A DNA stretch of 64,000 bases from Phycisphaerales bacterium (GCA_022360095.1 JAKSDK010001806.1:186001-250000), one strand, 5' to 3'; positions 17,699 through 27,220 are shown, counted from the first letter of the stretch. The notes: a model not told the origin generated them from the sequence alone. Program-made: numbers and translations.

Positions 17699-18172
17699 TT
17701 AACTCGCTGGCGATTCGTCTGCTTCATGAATCAGGTCCAGGATGGCCTCAGCCGTTTCTGCTTGCCGTAGAAATCGACGGAAGTTGTCTCGCTGCAAATG
17801 ACGAAAGATGTTTTCCATGGCTTGCAAGTGGCCGTCTGGAGAATCCGGAGGTGACAATAGTAATACGATCGTGTAGACAGGCGCTCGATCGAGCGCGGCA
17901 AAATCGACACCGCCGGCGCTACGCCCTATCGCGGCCATGATTTTGGGAACCTTGGCGTGTTTGACATGGGGCACCGCGACGCCTTTGCCAAATCCAGTGC
18001 TGCCCTGGTTCTCCCGTTGAATCGCGGCTCGTGCAACCACATCCTCGTCTTCAGGCGCCAAGGCCCCTGCCGAGCCGAGGGATTTGACCAACTCACGGAT
18101 CACTCCGTTTCGATCAGTTGCTTCCAGGTTTGCGACAATCGCACCTGGCACCACAAAATCACTGAGCTTCAT
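17699..18172 (-). CDS. ptsN: PTS EIIA (nitrogen/fructose type)
   Basis: A 157-residue EIIA of the fructose/Ntr class. The phospho-His is in GFGKGVAVPHVKHAKV, preceded by AAIQRENQGSTGFG, and it ends with the usual helix ILDLIHEAD. It is fused to no EIIB or EIIC. Together with hpf upstream and HPr/EI downstream, this is the layout of a regulatory PTS as known from rpoN-linked clusters, but rpoN itself is not adjacent. It likely receives phosphate from HPr and controls other proteins; targets are unknown. Confidence 0.9.
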   Translation of the reverse strand: MKLSDFVVPGAIVANLEATDRNGVIRELVKSLGSAGALAPEDEDVVARAAIQRENQGSTGFGKGVAVPHVKHAKVPKIMAAIGRSAGGVDFAALDRAPVYTIVLLLSPPDSPDGHLQAMENIFRHLQRDNFRRFLRQAETAEAILDLIHEADESPAS

Positions 18173-18190
18173 GCAGCCTCGCCTTCCACA

Positions 18191-18559
18191 TCAGGATGCC
18201 GGCAGATCGTCTGAAGAAGAGCCACCAAGAGGTTCTTTCTCCGTCAATCCGTTCGGATGCTTTCGATTTCGGAACTTTTCCTTATGTCGCCGGAGCTGTC
18301 CTTCCAGTTCCTTTGAAGAGGCATCGAGCGCGGCGTAAGGATCTTCATTTTGTTCCTTCGCCACGAACGTCATGTGATGATCCGCCTTGGCGATGATTTC
18401 GCATTCAAAAGAATGGTTGCCGGCCTGCCGATCAAACACGACTTCCACACTCTGAACCCGGTCATAATACCGTTCCAGCTTGCTGGTTTTTTCTGTCGCG
18501 TAGGATTTCAATTCGCTGCTGAGGTCCATATGGCGGCCGGTTACCGTAATTCGCATCAT
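18191..18559 (-). CDS. hpf: Ribosome hibernation promoting factor, short form
   Basis: A 122-residue Hpf/RaiA-type protein that binds the 30S subunit and blocks translation in stationary phase. It starts RITVTGRHMDLSSELKSYATEKTSKLERYYDRV and shows the family's VVFDRQAGNHSFECEIIAKADHH and DPYAALDASSKELEGQLRRHKEK. There is no long C-terminal dimerisation domain, so it is the short type. ATG 18559 follows GGGGTG; the open frame to 18595 is ignored. It is the first gene of the hpf-ptsN-ptsH-ptsI operon, with 18 bases to ptsN. Confidence 0.92.
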   Translation of the reverse strand: MMRITVTGRHMDLSSELKSYATEKTSKLERYYDRVQSVEVVFDRQAGNHSFECEIIAKADHHMTFVAKEQNEDPYAALDASSKELEGQLRRHKEKFRNRKHPNGLTEKEPLGGSSSDDLPAS

Positions 18560-18759
18560 GAAACACCCCACCCCGAAAATATCCATGGTTTCCAACGCCG
18601 GAACGTGGAATCATTCAAACCGCAACGATTTCCATTCATGGCGTGAAAACTTATATAACATGATATCAAATAGATAGTTGCGTTACCATTTACCGCTGGC
18701 CACGAGTTTACGCCGGGGACTCTCGCGGGTCAACCCTTACCTTTTCGCCGCCGTTTCGC

Positions 18760-21387
18760 CTAAAGACGCGGATCAACCGGCTCGCTCTCCAAGGCCAAAA
18801 CGCCAAAGACGCATTCGTGAATCCGGCGCAGCGGTTCTTTCCGAACGAATCGCTCCAAAGCCTCGATGCCGAGCGCAAACTCGCGGATCGCCAGCGATCG
18901 CTTTCTCGCCAACCCACGCGTGCGGAGGCGTCCAAGGTGTTCCGGAGCGGTATACTCCGGGCCGTAGATCAACCGAAGGTACTCGGGGCCCCGGCACTTG
19001 ACGGCAGGCTGAACGAGTCCGCGCTTGGTACGGACGACAAAATCCAGCGGCTTGACGACCATTCCCTCGCCTCCACGCCCGGTGTGCTCCGACCACCAGT
19101 CCGTGCCTGCACTTTCGCTCTCAGGGTCCGTCAAGTCGATGACCTTGCACGGCGTCGTTCGCAGCACGTTCCCGCCGCCTTCACAGATCTTGGCGATCGT
19201 ATCCATATGCCAGATGTGGTCACGGTCCACATGGACTTTACTCTCTGTTGCCAGAACGTGGAATGGTGCGAGCTTCAAATCTTCCACCGATTCGACGGCC
19301 CAGCAGTAGCGTCGATAGGCTTCGATGTAAGCCTCGATTTGTTTTGCCTTGGACGTGTACCGATCCAGCGTCTCCCGAACCGTCGTCACGCCACGGGCAT
19401 TCGTTTCTTCCATCGCACAGACGGCCTCGCTTAAGGCCGCTTCGGACGCTGCCCCGACCGCGGCGTATTGCCGCTTGATCAGCGCCTGCGCCTTCGCAGA
19501 CCACGGCATCAACTCACAGTCAAGGCAAACCCATTCGGTCGAAAACGCCTCCCAGAATCCCGATGCGGACAAAGCGTGACGGACTCGCTCAAGCAGTTGG
19601 GATTCGAACGTCAAATCATCAAAGAAACGCCGACCCGTCCGGGTGAACACGATGCCGATTTCGCCGTTGATGACGCCGAACCGTTTGCGAGCGGAATCAA
19701 CGTCCTTACAGGCGATCACCACAGCCCGTGAGCCCATATGCTTTTCTTCGCAAACCACCTTCCCAAGACCTAGGCTGCGATAATGAGCGAACGCCTCGGT
19801 CGGGTGCTCCAGGTAGTCAGGCCGCTTCGAGGTCTCGCACGGCGACATGGTCGGAGGCAAATAAATCAGCCATTTCGGATTCACGGCAAATCGGCTCATC
19901 ACTTCCAAAGCAGCGGCGGCATTTTCCTCCCGGATCGTGATGTTCGATCGAAGCCTGGTCGAGATGAACCGCTTTCCGATCACATCGTCGATGTGCAGGA
20001 GATCGTCATGCGCTTGCTGTGCTCCTAGCGCCGGCAATCCTTGATCCGGCGGGAGAAACGGCTTCGATGGTTCGCAATAGGTCTGAGCTGCCGGAACCGA
20101 GACAAGTTCCTTCTCGGGGTATCGCAGCGCCGTCAGCTTGCCGCCGAAGACACAGCCGGTGTCGATGTTGATCGTGCGGTTGAGCCATTCGGCCTCCGGG
20201 ACCGGTGTGTGTCCATACACCACCATGGCAGGACCGCGATAGTCAGCGGCCCAGTCCTGCCGCACGGGCAACCCGAACTCATCGGTCTCGCCGGTCGTTT
20301 CTCCGTACAGCGCAAATTCGCGGACCTTGGCCGAACCTCGGCCTTGCAGTTCTGCTTTCATCCCGGCATGGGCAACCACCAACTTCCCGTCATCGAGCAC
20401 GTAGTGGCTGACTAAAGAGTCGAAAAAATCAGCGATTTCTCTCGAAACGTCGTCGCGCACGTCATTGGGTAGCGCCTCGATCTCGGCCAGGGAGCAGGCG
20501 AGTCCATAGGCAACGCGCACATTCTTGCCGCGAAGCTTTCGCATCAGCTTCATGTCATGGTTCCCCGGCACGGCCAGAGCCTGGCCGGACTGTACCATGT
20601 TTCGAGCGAGGCGAACGCAATCCAGGATCTTAGGGCCGCGATCAACGAGGTCGCCCAGAAAGACGGCTTTGCGGCCCTCAGGATGACGAATGCGGGTTGG
20701 CTCAGAGCAGAGATTCTCAAGCTGCGAGCCGATGGGTTTAAAACCGGTTCCGCAATCCGCTTCATACCCAAGGGTTTCCATCAGCGCGACAAGTTCGTCA
20801 AAACAGCCATGCAGGTCACCGATGATGTCAAATGGACCGTGTTCCGTTTTGCGATTGTTCCATAACGGGACCCGCTCGATCACGGCCGTATCGACCTTAT
20901 CCGGCGAATCGAGGATATGGATATGCCGGAATCCCTCTCGTTTGAGACCGCGGAGAGACCGCCGCATCTGACTCCTTTGGCTCCGAATTACATGTCGGCC
21001 GAAATGACGATCCGGGCGTTCGCGGTTGCGTTCCTGACAAAGTTTCTCCGGGAGATCAAAAACAATCGCGACGGGAAGACAGTGATATTCTCGAGCAAGC
21101 GCGACGAGCGGCTTTCGATCCTCCGGCCGGATGTTTGTGGCGTCAACCACGGTTAAGCGCCCCGCGGCCAGGCGTTTGGATGCAACAAAATGCAACAATT
21201 CGAACGCATCGCTCGTGGCGCTCTGGTCGTTTTCATCATCGGAGACGAGTCCTCGACAATAATCGCTGCTCAGCACTTCCGTCGGTTTGAAGTGTCGGCG
21301 TGCAAACGTCGATTTGCCGGAGCCGGAGGGGCCGACGAGTACAACGAGTGAGAGTTCCGGCACTGGTAATTTCATGGGCTCAGTCAT
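18760..21387 (-). CDS. Bacterial polynucleotide kinase-phosphatase-ligase (Pnkp), RNA repair
   Basis: An RNA repair enzyme of about 875 residues with three domains in the standard order. The kinase has Walker A VLVGPSGSGKSTFARRHF. The metallophosphatase has DIIGDLHGCFDELVALM, VFLGDLVDRGPKI, VPGNHDMKL and YGHTPVPEAEW. The nucleotidyltransferase/ligase has the active Lys in CEEKHMGSRAVV, later EGMVVKPLDF and PAVKCRGPEYLRLIYG. All key motifs appear intact. In characterised bacteria Pnkp pairs with the 3'-end methyltransferase Hen1 encoded next to it; here the neighbours are hpf (same strand, downstream) and a divergent membrane-protein gene, so no hen1 is local. ATG 21387 is chosen because it gives the usual short leader; the open frame to 21483 has no support. 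Confidence 0.92.
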   Translation of the reverse strand: MTEPMKLPVPELSLVVLVGPSGSGKSTFARRHFKPTEVLSSDYCRGLVSDDENDQSATSDAFELLHFVASKRLAAGRLTVVDATNIRPEDRKPLVALAREYHCLPVAIVFDLPEKLCQERNRERPDRHFGRHVIRSQRSQMRRSLRGLKREGFRHIHILDSPDKVDTAVIERVPLWNNRKTEHGPFDIIGDLHGCFDELVALMETLGYEADCGTGFKPIGSQLENLCSEPTRIRHPEGRKAVFLGDLVDRGPKILDCVRLARNMVQSGQALAVPGNHDMKLMRKLRGKNVRVAYGLACSLAEIEALPNDVRDDVSREIADFFDSLVSHYVLDDGKLVVAHAGMKAELQGRGSAKVREFALYGETTGETDEFGLPVRQDWAADYRGPAMVVYGHTPVPEAEWLNRTINIDTGCVFGGKLTALRYPEKELVSVPAAQTYCEPSKPFLPPDQGLPALGAQQAHDDLLHIDDVIGKRFISTRLRSNITIREENAAAALEVMSRFAVNPKWLIYLPPTMSPCETSKRPDYLEHPTEAFAHYRSLGLGKVVCEEKHMGSRAVVIACKDVDSARKRFGVINGEIGIVFTRTGRRFFDDLTFESQLLERVRHALSASGFWEAFSTEWVCLDCELMPWSAKAQALIKRQYAAVGAASEAALSEAVCAMEETNARGVTTVRETLDRYTSKAKQIEAYIEAYRRYCWAVESVEDLKLAPFHVLATESKVHVDRDHIWHMDTIAKICEGGGNVLRTTPCKVIDLTDPESESAGTDWWSEHTGRGGEGMVVKPLDFVVRTKRGLVQPAVKCRGPEYLRLIYGPEYTAPEHLGRLRTRGLARKRSLAIREFALGIEALERFVRKEPLRRIHECVFGVLALESEPVDPRL

Positions 21388-21547
21388 TCTGGCCACCTTC
21401 GGTCGGTCGGGAGTGAAGGAGACGTTCGTAAGATGCAGGACGTTCCTGCAAACGCTCATCACGAATTGACAATCTATCGGCATTCGTCCAATGTAAGAAG
21501 CTTAGGTGCCGAAAGGCGGCACCGGGCTGCCGCCGAGCTTTATCCGA

Positions 21548-23308
21548 ATGTCAGGGAAAAAAGCCAATCCGTCGAACCGCTCAGCAAAGAGAAGGCGGCG
21601 ACCCCACAAACACACTTCTCGGTCGAGCGATCCGTCGCGCGATTCAAACTTACTCAAGGCGTTTCTTCTATGCATATTGGCCGGATTTGTCAGCATTGTC
21701 GTCGCCCTGCAGCTGGACGGCGAGACCGGCATGCTGAATGCGATCCGGCGAACGGAGTATCGAACGCTGATTAGCCGGTCTGATCGACCGGCACGTCTCA
21801 TGAGAGACGAACAAGCCGCGTGGGACAAGTTCGGTGCTCGACTGAGGGCCTCCCTTGCAGACAATCAGAAGGTCAAGCGATACGACGCCGTCAATCGCTT
21901 GCAAACGTTGCTTGTGGAAGGTCCATCCGGCGCCGACGAGTTTTCGATCGATCTGCAATTGTCGGCGCTTCTGGAAGCGGATGGGGAGAACTTCGTCACG
22001 CGCCTGGCCGCGGCGTTTGTGTACGTCCGGGAGCTTGATGCGCGAAATAATCCGGTCCCGGATGCCTTGACGCGATACAAGCATTGCAAGGACATGATTA
22101 TACAAGGTGTTCCGAGCCGACGCACGAGGCTTTACAGGAAAGAATATTCCGCCGTCTGGCATTCGGCCCTTGAAGCCTTCATCCTGCGCGAGGATGTTCG
22201 AACGGTTCTCTCGATACGAATGCCACAACAATTCTCGCAGACGCACGACGATCATTATCAAGGACTGCAGATCCTTTGCGACGATTTGCGACAATTGTCC
22301 CGGGCGCTTCGCCGGGACGGTCATACGGCTGAGGCCGTCCGATGTGAACAGTGGCTCACGCGTTTGACGCTCGGGCTTCTCGAACAGGAAGCCGATGCCC
22401 CGACGCAGTTGTTATGCGCCAGGCTGCTCCTGGATGCTCATAAGTCGAATTCGGCTGTCGCAACGCCGCTGCAAGCGCTCGTGGAAGATTATCATCGCCA
22501 TGCGGATTCGTCTCCGAGAGACCTTACGGATCAATCCCTTTCCTCGTTTGGCGGACCGGCCGTCGATCCAGCGAAGTATCTCAGCGCATTCGGGAGCTTG
22601 GTGGTTGTCGCGCTGTTATGCTGCCTCGCGGCCGGCGGCATGCTCTTATTCCTGTTCACGGCGCCGTTTGCCGTCCTCAAAAGAAAGACGATCGAACCCG
22701 ATTCGATGCCGGTCCCGAAATTGCGATGGTATGGCAGAGGGTTGATATTGCTGCTGCCCTCGTCATTCACATGCACGCTCCTGGTCGCGAAAGCAACCGG
22801 TTCATTCTATTCCGCAACATGGATCGCTCTTGTCGTCGCCGTCACTCTTTCCCTCGGGGCGCTTTACGCCGTTGTTTGCGCCGGTTTCTTTGAGAAGACC
22901 GGTCTTAAAGCCTATGGGCTGCGCATGGCAATTACCTCGACCTTCGCGCTCGTATTGTTGGCCATGTTGGCACTTTCGCCGTCCACTCTGACATCGATTG
23001 GTCGAAAACTCGATTTGCTCATCGGGGCGGTTGTCATCGTAGTGCCGACGCTTGTCACGATGATCTTGGCCGGCATCGTGATTTGCCCTGCTCGCCTTCG
23101 AGCCATTGCTTCGGCGGCTGCATTGGCCTGGTGTGTGAACATCTCTGCGGCGCTGGCGGTTTTGCAATATCATCGTTGGGCCGATTCGCGCCATCGACAG
23201 GCCGTGGTCGAAGCACGGAAGGATGAGTTCGCTGCCGTGCTCGGAAAAGGCTGGCGTGAAAAGTACGTGACGCCCGTTCGTGACGCATTAGAACTTGAAG
23301 CACCATGA
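21548..23308 (+). CDS. Large membrane protein of unknown function
   Basis: A 586-residue protein. A basic N-terminus (KKANPSNRSAKRRRRPHKH) precedes one membrane helix (about residues 35-53, AFLLCILAGFVSIVVALQL). A soluble, helix-rich region of about 300 residues follows, with a TPR-like flavour (EAVRCEQWLTRLTLGLLEQE) but no clear motif. The C-terminal third has five or six more membrane helices (LVVVALLCCLAAGGMLLFLF, ALVVAVTLSLGALYAVVCAGFF, STFALVLLAMLALSP, LLIGAVVIVVPTLVTMILAG). The frame opens at GTG 21506; ATG 21548 is preferred but uncertain. It overlaps cinA by 4 bases (ATGA), so the two are translationally coupled. No family is recognised. Confidence 0.75.
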   Translation: MSGKKANPSNRSAKRRRRPHKHTSRSSDPSRDSNLLKAFLLCILAGFVSIVVALQLDGETGMLNAIRRTEYRTLISRSDRPARLMRDEQAAWDKFGARLRASLADNQKVKRYDAVNRLQTLLVEGPSGADEFSIDLQLSALLEADGENFVTRLAAAFVYVRELDARNNPVPDALTRYKHCKDMIIQGVPSRRTRLYRKEYSAVWHSALEAFILREDVRTVLSIRMPQQFSQTHDDHYQGLQILCDDLRQLSRALRRDGHTAEAVRCEQWLTRLTLGLLEQEADAPTQLLCARLLLDAHKSNSAVATPLQALVEDYHRHADSSPRDLTDQSLSSFGGPAVDPAKYLSAFGSLVVVALLCCLAAGGMLLFLFTAPFAVLKRKTIEPDSMPVPKLRWYGRGLILLLPSSFTCTLLVAKATGSFYSATWIALVVAVTLSLGALYAVVCAGFFEKTGLKAYGLRMAITSTFALVLLAMLALSPSTLTSIGRKLDLLIGAVVIVVPTLVTMILAGIVICPARLRAIASAAALAWCVNISAALAVLQYHRWADSRHRQAVVEARKDEFAAVLGKGWREKYVTPVRDALELEAP

Positions 23309-24552
23309 ATGCTCAGATTATCAGCATCGGTAGTGAACTCGCCGGGGGCCAGACCGTCGATACCAACGCCGCCTGGCTTGCTCGGCAACTGGCCATGCTC
23401 GGCATACAGTGTTCGAAGCATGTCACGATCGCCGACGAGCTGGTCCCCATTCGGGACTCGATCGTGTCCGTGTCGCGTGAAGCGGATCTCCTACTTATCA
23501 CCGGCGGCCTTGGGCCTACGCCGGACGACCTTACCCGAACGGCTCTCGCCGAAGCGATGGGCGTTCGCTTGCGTTTTCATCAAGTCAGCTTTGCGCGGAT
23601 TGAGGCCTTCTTCAAGGCCCGTAAGCGCCGTATGCATGCTGACAATAGAAACCAAGCCATGTTTCCTGAATCGGCCGAGCCCATCGAAAACGGCTGCGGC
23701 ACCGCTCCAGGTATCTATGCGCGATTGAATGATGCCGACATCTTTTGCCTCCCCGGCGTACCTTACGAAATGAAGGCCATGTTCGAGCAAAGCGTTCGCC
23801 CGCGTTTTTCTGACGATGTCCGGCAACAGACGATTCTTCACCAGACGCTGCGGACGTTCGGCATGAGCGAGGCTGAGGTTGGAGACAAGCTGTCCGACCT
23901 CATGCGTCGTGATCGAAATCCTAATGTCGGTACCAGCGCGGCGGATCTTGTTATTTCAGTGCGTTTTCATGCGCGAGGATCGTCTGAGTCTGAAGCATCC
24001 GAGCTGATCGACCGTGACGCCGCTGAGATCCGTCGTCGTCTCGGAAAAGTCGTCTTCGGCGAGAGCGAGGACACCTTGGCCGATGCCGTTGCCCGCTTGC
24101 TCATCGAGCGAAGGCAGACCCTCTCAACGGCAGAGTCCTGTACCGGTGGCCTGCTTGCCAAACGTCTGACCGACGTCTCTGGGGCCAGTTCATATCTCAT
24201 CCAAGGCATCGTTGCCTACGCCAATGAGGCCAAACGCGACCTCCTTCAAATCCCCATGGACCTTATTGAAACGCATGGAGCTGTCAGTGCTCAGGTTGCC
24301 GAGGCCATGGCCGTAAACTGCCGCCGACTTTCAGCGACGGACTACGCCCTGGCGGTTACCGGGATCGCAGGGCCCACGGGCGCGACGCCCGGCAAACCGG
24401 TCGGACTGGTGTACATCGCCCTTGCCGCGCCCGTGGAGACCGTCGTCAAGGAACTTCGTCTCGGGGAGAATTTGACCCGCACTCAAATCCGAGACCGGAC
24501 GGCCAAAATCGCCCTGAACCTGCTCCGGCTTCAACTCATTGGACATTCTTAG
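23305..24552 (+). CDS. cinA: CinA-like protein (nicotinamide-nucleotide amidase)
   Basis: A 415-residue two-domain CinA. The N-terminal MoaB/MogA-like domain (COG1058) shows IISIGSELAGGQTVDTNAAWLA, ITGGLGPTPDDLT and CLPGVPYEMKAMFE. The C-terminal amidase domain shows TLSTAESCTGGLLAKRLTDVSGASSYLIQGIVAYANEAK and AVTGIAGPTGATPGKPVGLVYIA, including the serine of SCTGG. It likely hydrolyses ADP-ribose or deamidates NMN in pyridine-nucleotide salvage; the competence link of the name is historical. Its ATG overlaps the stop of the membrane-protein gene. Confidence 0.93.
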   Translation: MNAQIISIGSELAGGQTVDTNAAWLARQLAMLGIQCSKHVTIADELVPIRDSIVSVSREADLLLITGGLGPTPDDLTRTALAEAMGVRLRFHQVSFARIEAFFKARKRRMHADNRNQAMFPESAEPIENGCGTAPGIYARLNDADIFCLPGVPYEMKAMFEQSVRPRFSDDVRQQTILHQTLRTFGMSEAEVGDKLSDLMRRDRNPNVGTSAADLVISVRFHARGSSESEASELIDRDAAEIRRRLGKVVFGESEDTLADAVARLLIERRQTLSTAESCTGGLLAKRLTDVSGASSYLIQGIVAYANEAKRDLLQIPMDLIETHGAVSAQVAEAMAVNCRRLSATDYALAVTGIAGPTGATPGKPVGLVYIALAAPVETVVKELRLGENLTRTQIRDRTAKIALNLLRLQLIGHS

Positions 24553-24617
24553 AGAAATAAAGAAAATCAATGAGGTCTCGTTTTTTTGCAATTGTCTTCT
24601 ACTGAAACGGCAGCGCG

Positions 24618-26123
24618 ATGCCAGATTACTCGATCCGCCCCATCATCGGCCTTGAGATTCACGTTCAGCTTTCCACGAGGAGCAAACTGTTCTGCAACTG
24701 CAAGGTGGAGTTTGCCGCAGAGCCGAACAGCCGTGTGTGTCCCGTTTGCATGGGCATGCCGGGAACGCTGCCGGTGATGAACCGAACGGCGTTCGAGCAT
24801 TCCGTCAAGGCAGGGCTGGCCCTTAATTGCAAGGTCGCTCCGTTCACAAAATGGGATCGAAAGAGTTATTACTATCCCGATCTGCCCAAGAACTACCAGA
24901 TCAGCCAGTATGATTTGCCGCTTTCACATGACGGCCATTTTGATATCCCGTTGGGCGACGGCTCGATCAAGGCGATCGGCATCATCCGTGCTCATCTTGA
25001 AGAAGACGCCGGGAAAAACATGCATGAGGGGCTGGATCATACGCGCGTCGATTTGAACCGGACCGGCACGCCGTTGCTGGAAATCGTCACGCAACCGGAT
25101 CTCGCAAACGCCGACGAGGCGTACGCGTTCTGTACGGAATTGCAACGGCTGGTCCGGTTTCTCGGTATATCCGAAGCCGATATGCAGAAGGGGCAGATGC
25201 GGTTCGAGCCCAATGTCAATGTCGCCATCACACAAGACGGCAGGGAATACCGAACTCCGATCAGCGAAGTGAAGAATCTTAACAGCTTCCGCTCCGTCCG
25301 GCTCGCCATTCGTTATGAGATCGACCGGCAGATCAAGGCCTGGGAGGCGGATCATGATTATACGCTCCAGAAAAAAGGCAAAATGAATTTTGGTTGGAAC
25401 GATGCGAAGGAAGTCACCGAGTTTCAGCGCGGCAAGGAAGAGTCACACGATTATCGATATTTTCCCGATCCGGACCTCGTCCCGGTCACCACGGACGACG
25501 CCTTTCTGGACCGAATGCGACGGCAGGTTGGTGAGCTGCCCCTTGCCAAACAGCGTCGCTTCATCGATGAATACGGGATGACTGAGAAGGATTGCGAAAT
25601 CATCCTGGCCGACCGTGAAACGAGCGTTCTGTACGAAGACGCAATGGAGTCCGGTGTCGAAGCGAAGACATTGACCAAGCATTTCGTCGGCATCTGGAAC
25701 CATCTCGCCTCGGCGGCCGACACGACCGTTGGAAAGCTGGGAATGCCGGCATCCTGTTTTTCAGAATTGGTCAAGCTGGTCAACGCCGGCACCATCAGCG
25801 CCACCGCTGCGTCGCAAGTGGCGGAGCGAATTTACCAGACTCGTGACAAGGAAGGTACGTCGTCGCCGCTGGAAACGGCGAAGCAGCTTGGTGTCATCCA
25901 GGAGCGCGACGAAGCCGCTCTTCAGTCCTGGGTTGATGAGGCCTTTCAAAAAAACCCGCAAGCGATTCAGGACGCCCTGAGCAGTAAGGAAAAAAAAGTG
26001 AAGGCCGCCGCGGGTTTTCTTCGCGGCCAGGTCATGCGAATTTCCCAGGGCAAGGCGGACCCCCGTCTCGCCGGCGAGCTGATCGAAAAGAAAATAGACG
26101 AACTCAAAGCCCGGCAGAATTGA
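24618..26123 (+). CDS. gatB: Asp/Glu-tRNA amidotransferase subunit B
   Basis: A 501-residue GatB, part of the GatCAB complex that converts Glu-tRNA-Gln and Asp-tRNA-Asn. The catalytic kinase-like domain starts GLEIHVQLSTRSKLFCNCKVEF, with zinc-site cysteines FCNCK and RVCPVCMGMPGTLPVMN, then SYYYPDLPKNYQISQYDLP, HLEEDAGK, DLNRTGTPLLEIVTQPD and the EVKNLNSF motif. The C-terminal YqeY/tail domain ends with AAGFLRGQVMRISQGKADPRLAGELI. gatA and gatC are not adjacent. It lies 65 bases after cinA and is convergent with selD. Confidence 0.96.
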   Translation: MPDYSIRPIIGLEIHVQLSTRSKLFCNCKVEFAAEPNSRVCPVCMGMPGTLPVMNRTAFEHSVKAGLALNCKVAPFTKWDRKSYYYPDLPKNYQISQYDLPLSHDGHFDIPLGDGSIKAIGIIRAHLEEDAGKNMHEGLDHTRVDLNRTGTPLLEIVTQPDLANADEAYAFCTELQRLVRFLGISEADMQKGQMRFEPNVNVAITQDGREYRTPISEVKNLNSFRSVRLAIRYEIDRQIKAWEADHDYTLQKKGKMNFGWNDAKEVTEFQRGKEESHDYRYFPDPDLVPVTTDDAFLDRMRRQVGELPLAKQRRFIDEYGMTEKDCEIILADRETSVLYEDAMESGVEAKTLTKHFVGIWNHLASAADTTVGKLGMPASCFSELVKLVNAGTISATAASQVAERIYQTRDKEGTSSPLETAKQLGVIQERDEAALQSWVDEAFQKNPQAIQDALSSKEKKVKAAAGFLRGQVMRISQGKADPRLAGELIEKKIDELKARQN

Positions 26124-26148
26124 GTGTGGGCCGGATTTCAATCATGGT

Positions 26149-27195
26149 TCAGCTCAGTCGTATCGCGTGCACGTCCAGTGTCGTCACTTCGCCGATGACT
26201 GCCGCGCACGGCGCATTGTTTTGCTGAAGCGCATTCAACAGATCGTCCGTGCGTTCCTCCGCGACGGAGATCAGCAGGCCGCCGGAGGTTTGGGCGTCGC
26301 AAAGCACGTTGACCAGCACAGGATCAACGTTGTTGGTCGCGAGTTTTTCTCCCAGATGAGCGAGCGTCCCTTTGTGTGCGCGGGTCAAGACACCCTCACG
26401 GGCAAGTTCGGCCGTACGCCGCATCAAGGGCACGGATTCCGCTTCGATGTTCAGTGTCACCTCACTGGCATCAGCGATTTCAAATGCATGTCCGATCAAT
26501 CCAAAACCCGTGATGTCGGTCGCGGCATGGGCTCCGGCCCCGACCATCGCATCCCGGCCGCTGCGATTCAGATGAATCATCACGGCGACCGCCTCGTCAA
26601 GATCATTCTGCTCGATCATTCCTTTTTTGGCCGCGGTTGTCAGCGTGCCGCTGCCGATCGGCTTGGTGAGCACAAGGCGATCTCCAGGCTGAGCCGTGGC
26701 GTTGGTGAAGATCTTTCGTGGATCAATTCGACCGGTGACCGATAGACCGTACTTGATCTCCGCGTCTCGTACGCTGTGCCCTCCGGCGATCACCGCTCCG
26801 GCCTCGGTCACACGCTCCTGCCCGCCTCGAAGGATCTCGCCGAGCGTTTCGGCCGGAAGTTCCTTGTCAGGAAAGCCGACGATATTTAATGCCGTCAACG
26901 GCACGCCGCCCATGGCATAAACGTCCGACAGCGCGTTCGTCGCGGCAATCTGTCCGAAGACAAAGGGGTCGTCCACCAGCGGCGGGAAAAAGTCCAGCGT
27001 CTGAACGAGCGCAGTCGCTTCGTCGATCCGGAAGATGCCGGCGTCGTCCAGATGGTCGTTTCCCACAAGCAGATCGGGATGGGCGTTTCTTGGCAAACGG
27101 CGCAGCACCTGCACCATCAGCTCCACCGGGAGCTTGCCCGCTCACCCCGCACAACTGGCGTAGTCGGTCAGTCTTTTTTGTCGTGCATCGGTCAT
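26149..27195 (-). CDS. selD: Selenide, water dikinase (SelD), itself a selenoprotein with in-frame TGA
   Basis: Makes selenophosphate from selenide and ATP. From ATG 27195 the frame reads MTDARQKRLTDYASCAG, then TGA (complement of 27142-27144, codon 18), then AGKLPVELM and the complete rest of SelD. Cys/Sec followed two residues on by Lys (U-A-G-K) is the active-site pattern of the family, and the TGA falls exactly on it, so it is read as selenocysteine. Later motifs include GNDHLDDAGIFRID, TLDFFPPLVDDPFVFGQIAATNALSDVYAMGG, VIAGGHSV and DITGFGLIGHA. A frame starting after the TGA (GTG 27126) would lack the catalytic residue. The GNAT gene ends 25 bases upstream. Genes selA, selB and the tRNA-Sec gene are outside the window but must be present if this is right. 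Confidence 0.93.
27119..27134 (-). promoter_or_regulatory. Bacterial SECIS-like hairpin in selD
   Basis: On the minus strand AGCTCC-CGGT-GGAGCT forms a perfect 6-bp stem with a small loop containing GGU. It begins 7 bases after the TGA, which is within the range of bacterial SECIS elements. It overlaps codons for K-L-P-V-E-L. Confidence 0.6.
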
Positions 27196-27220
27196 CGCCG
27201 TATTCTATCGAGACAGTCGC

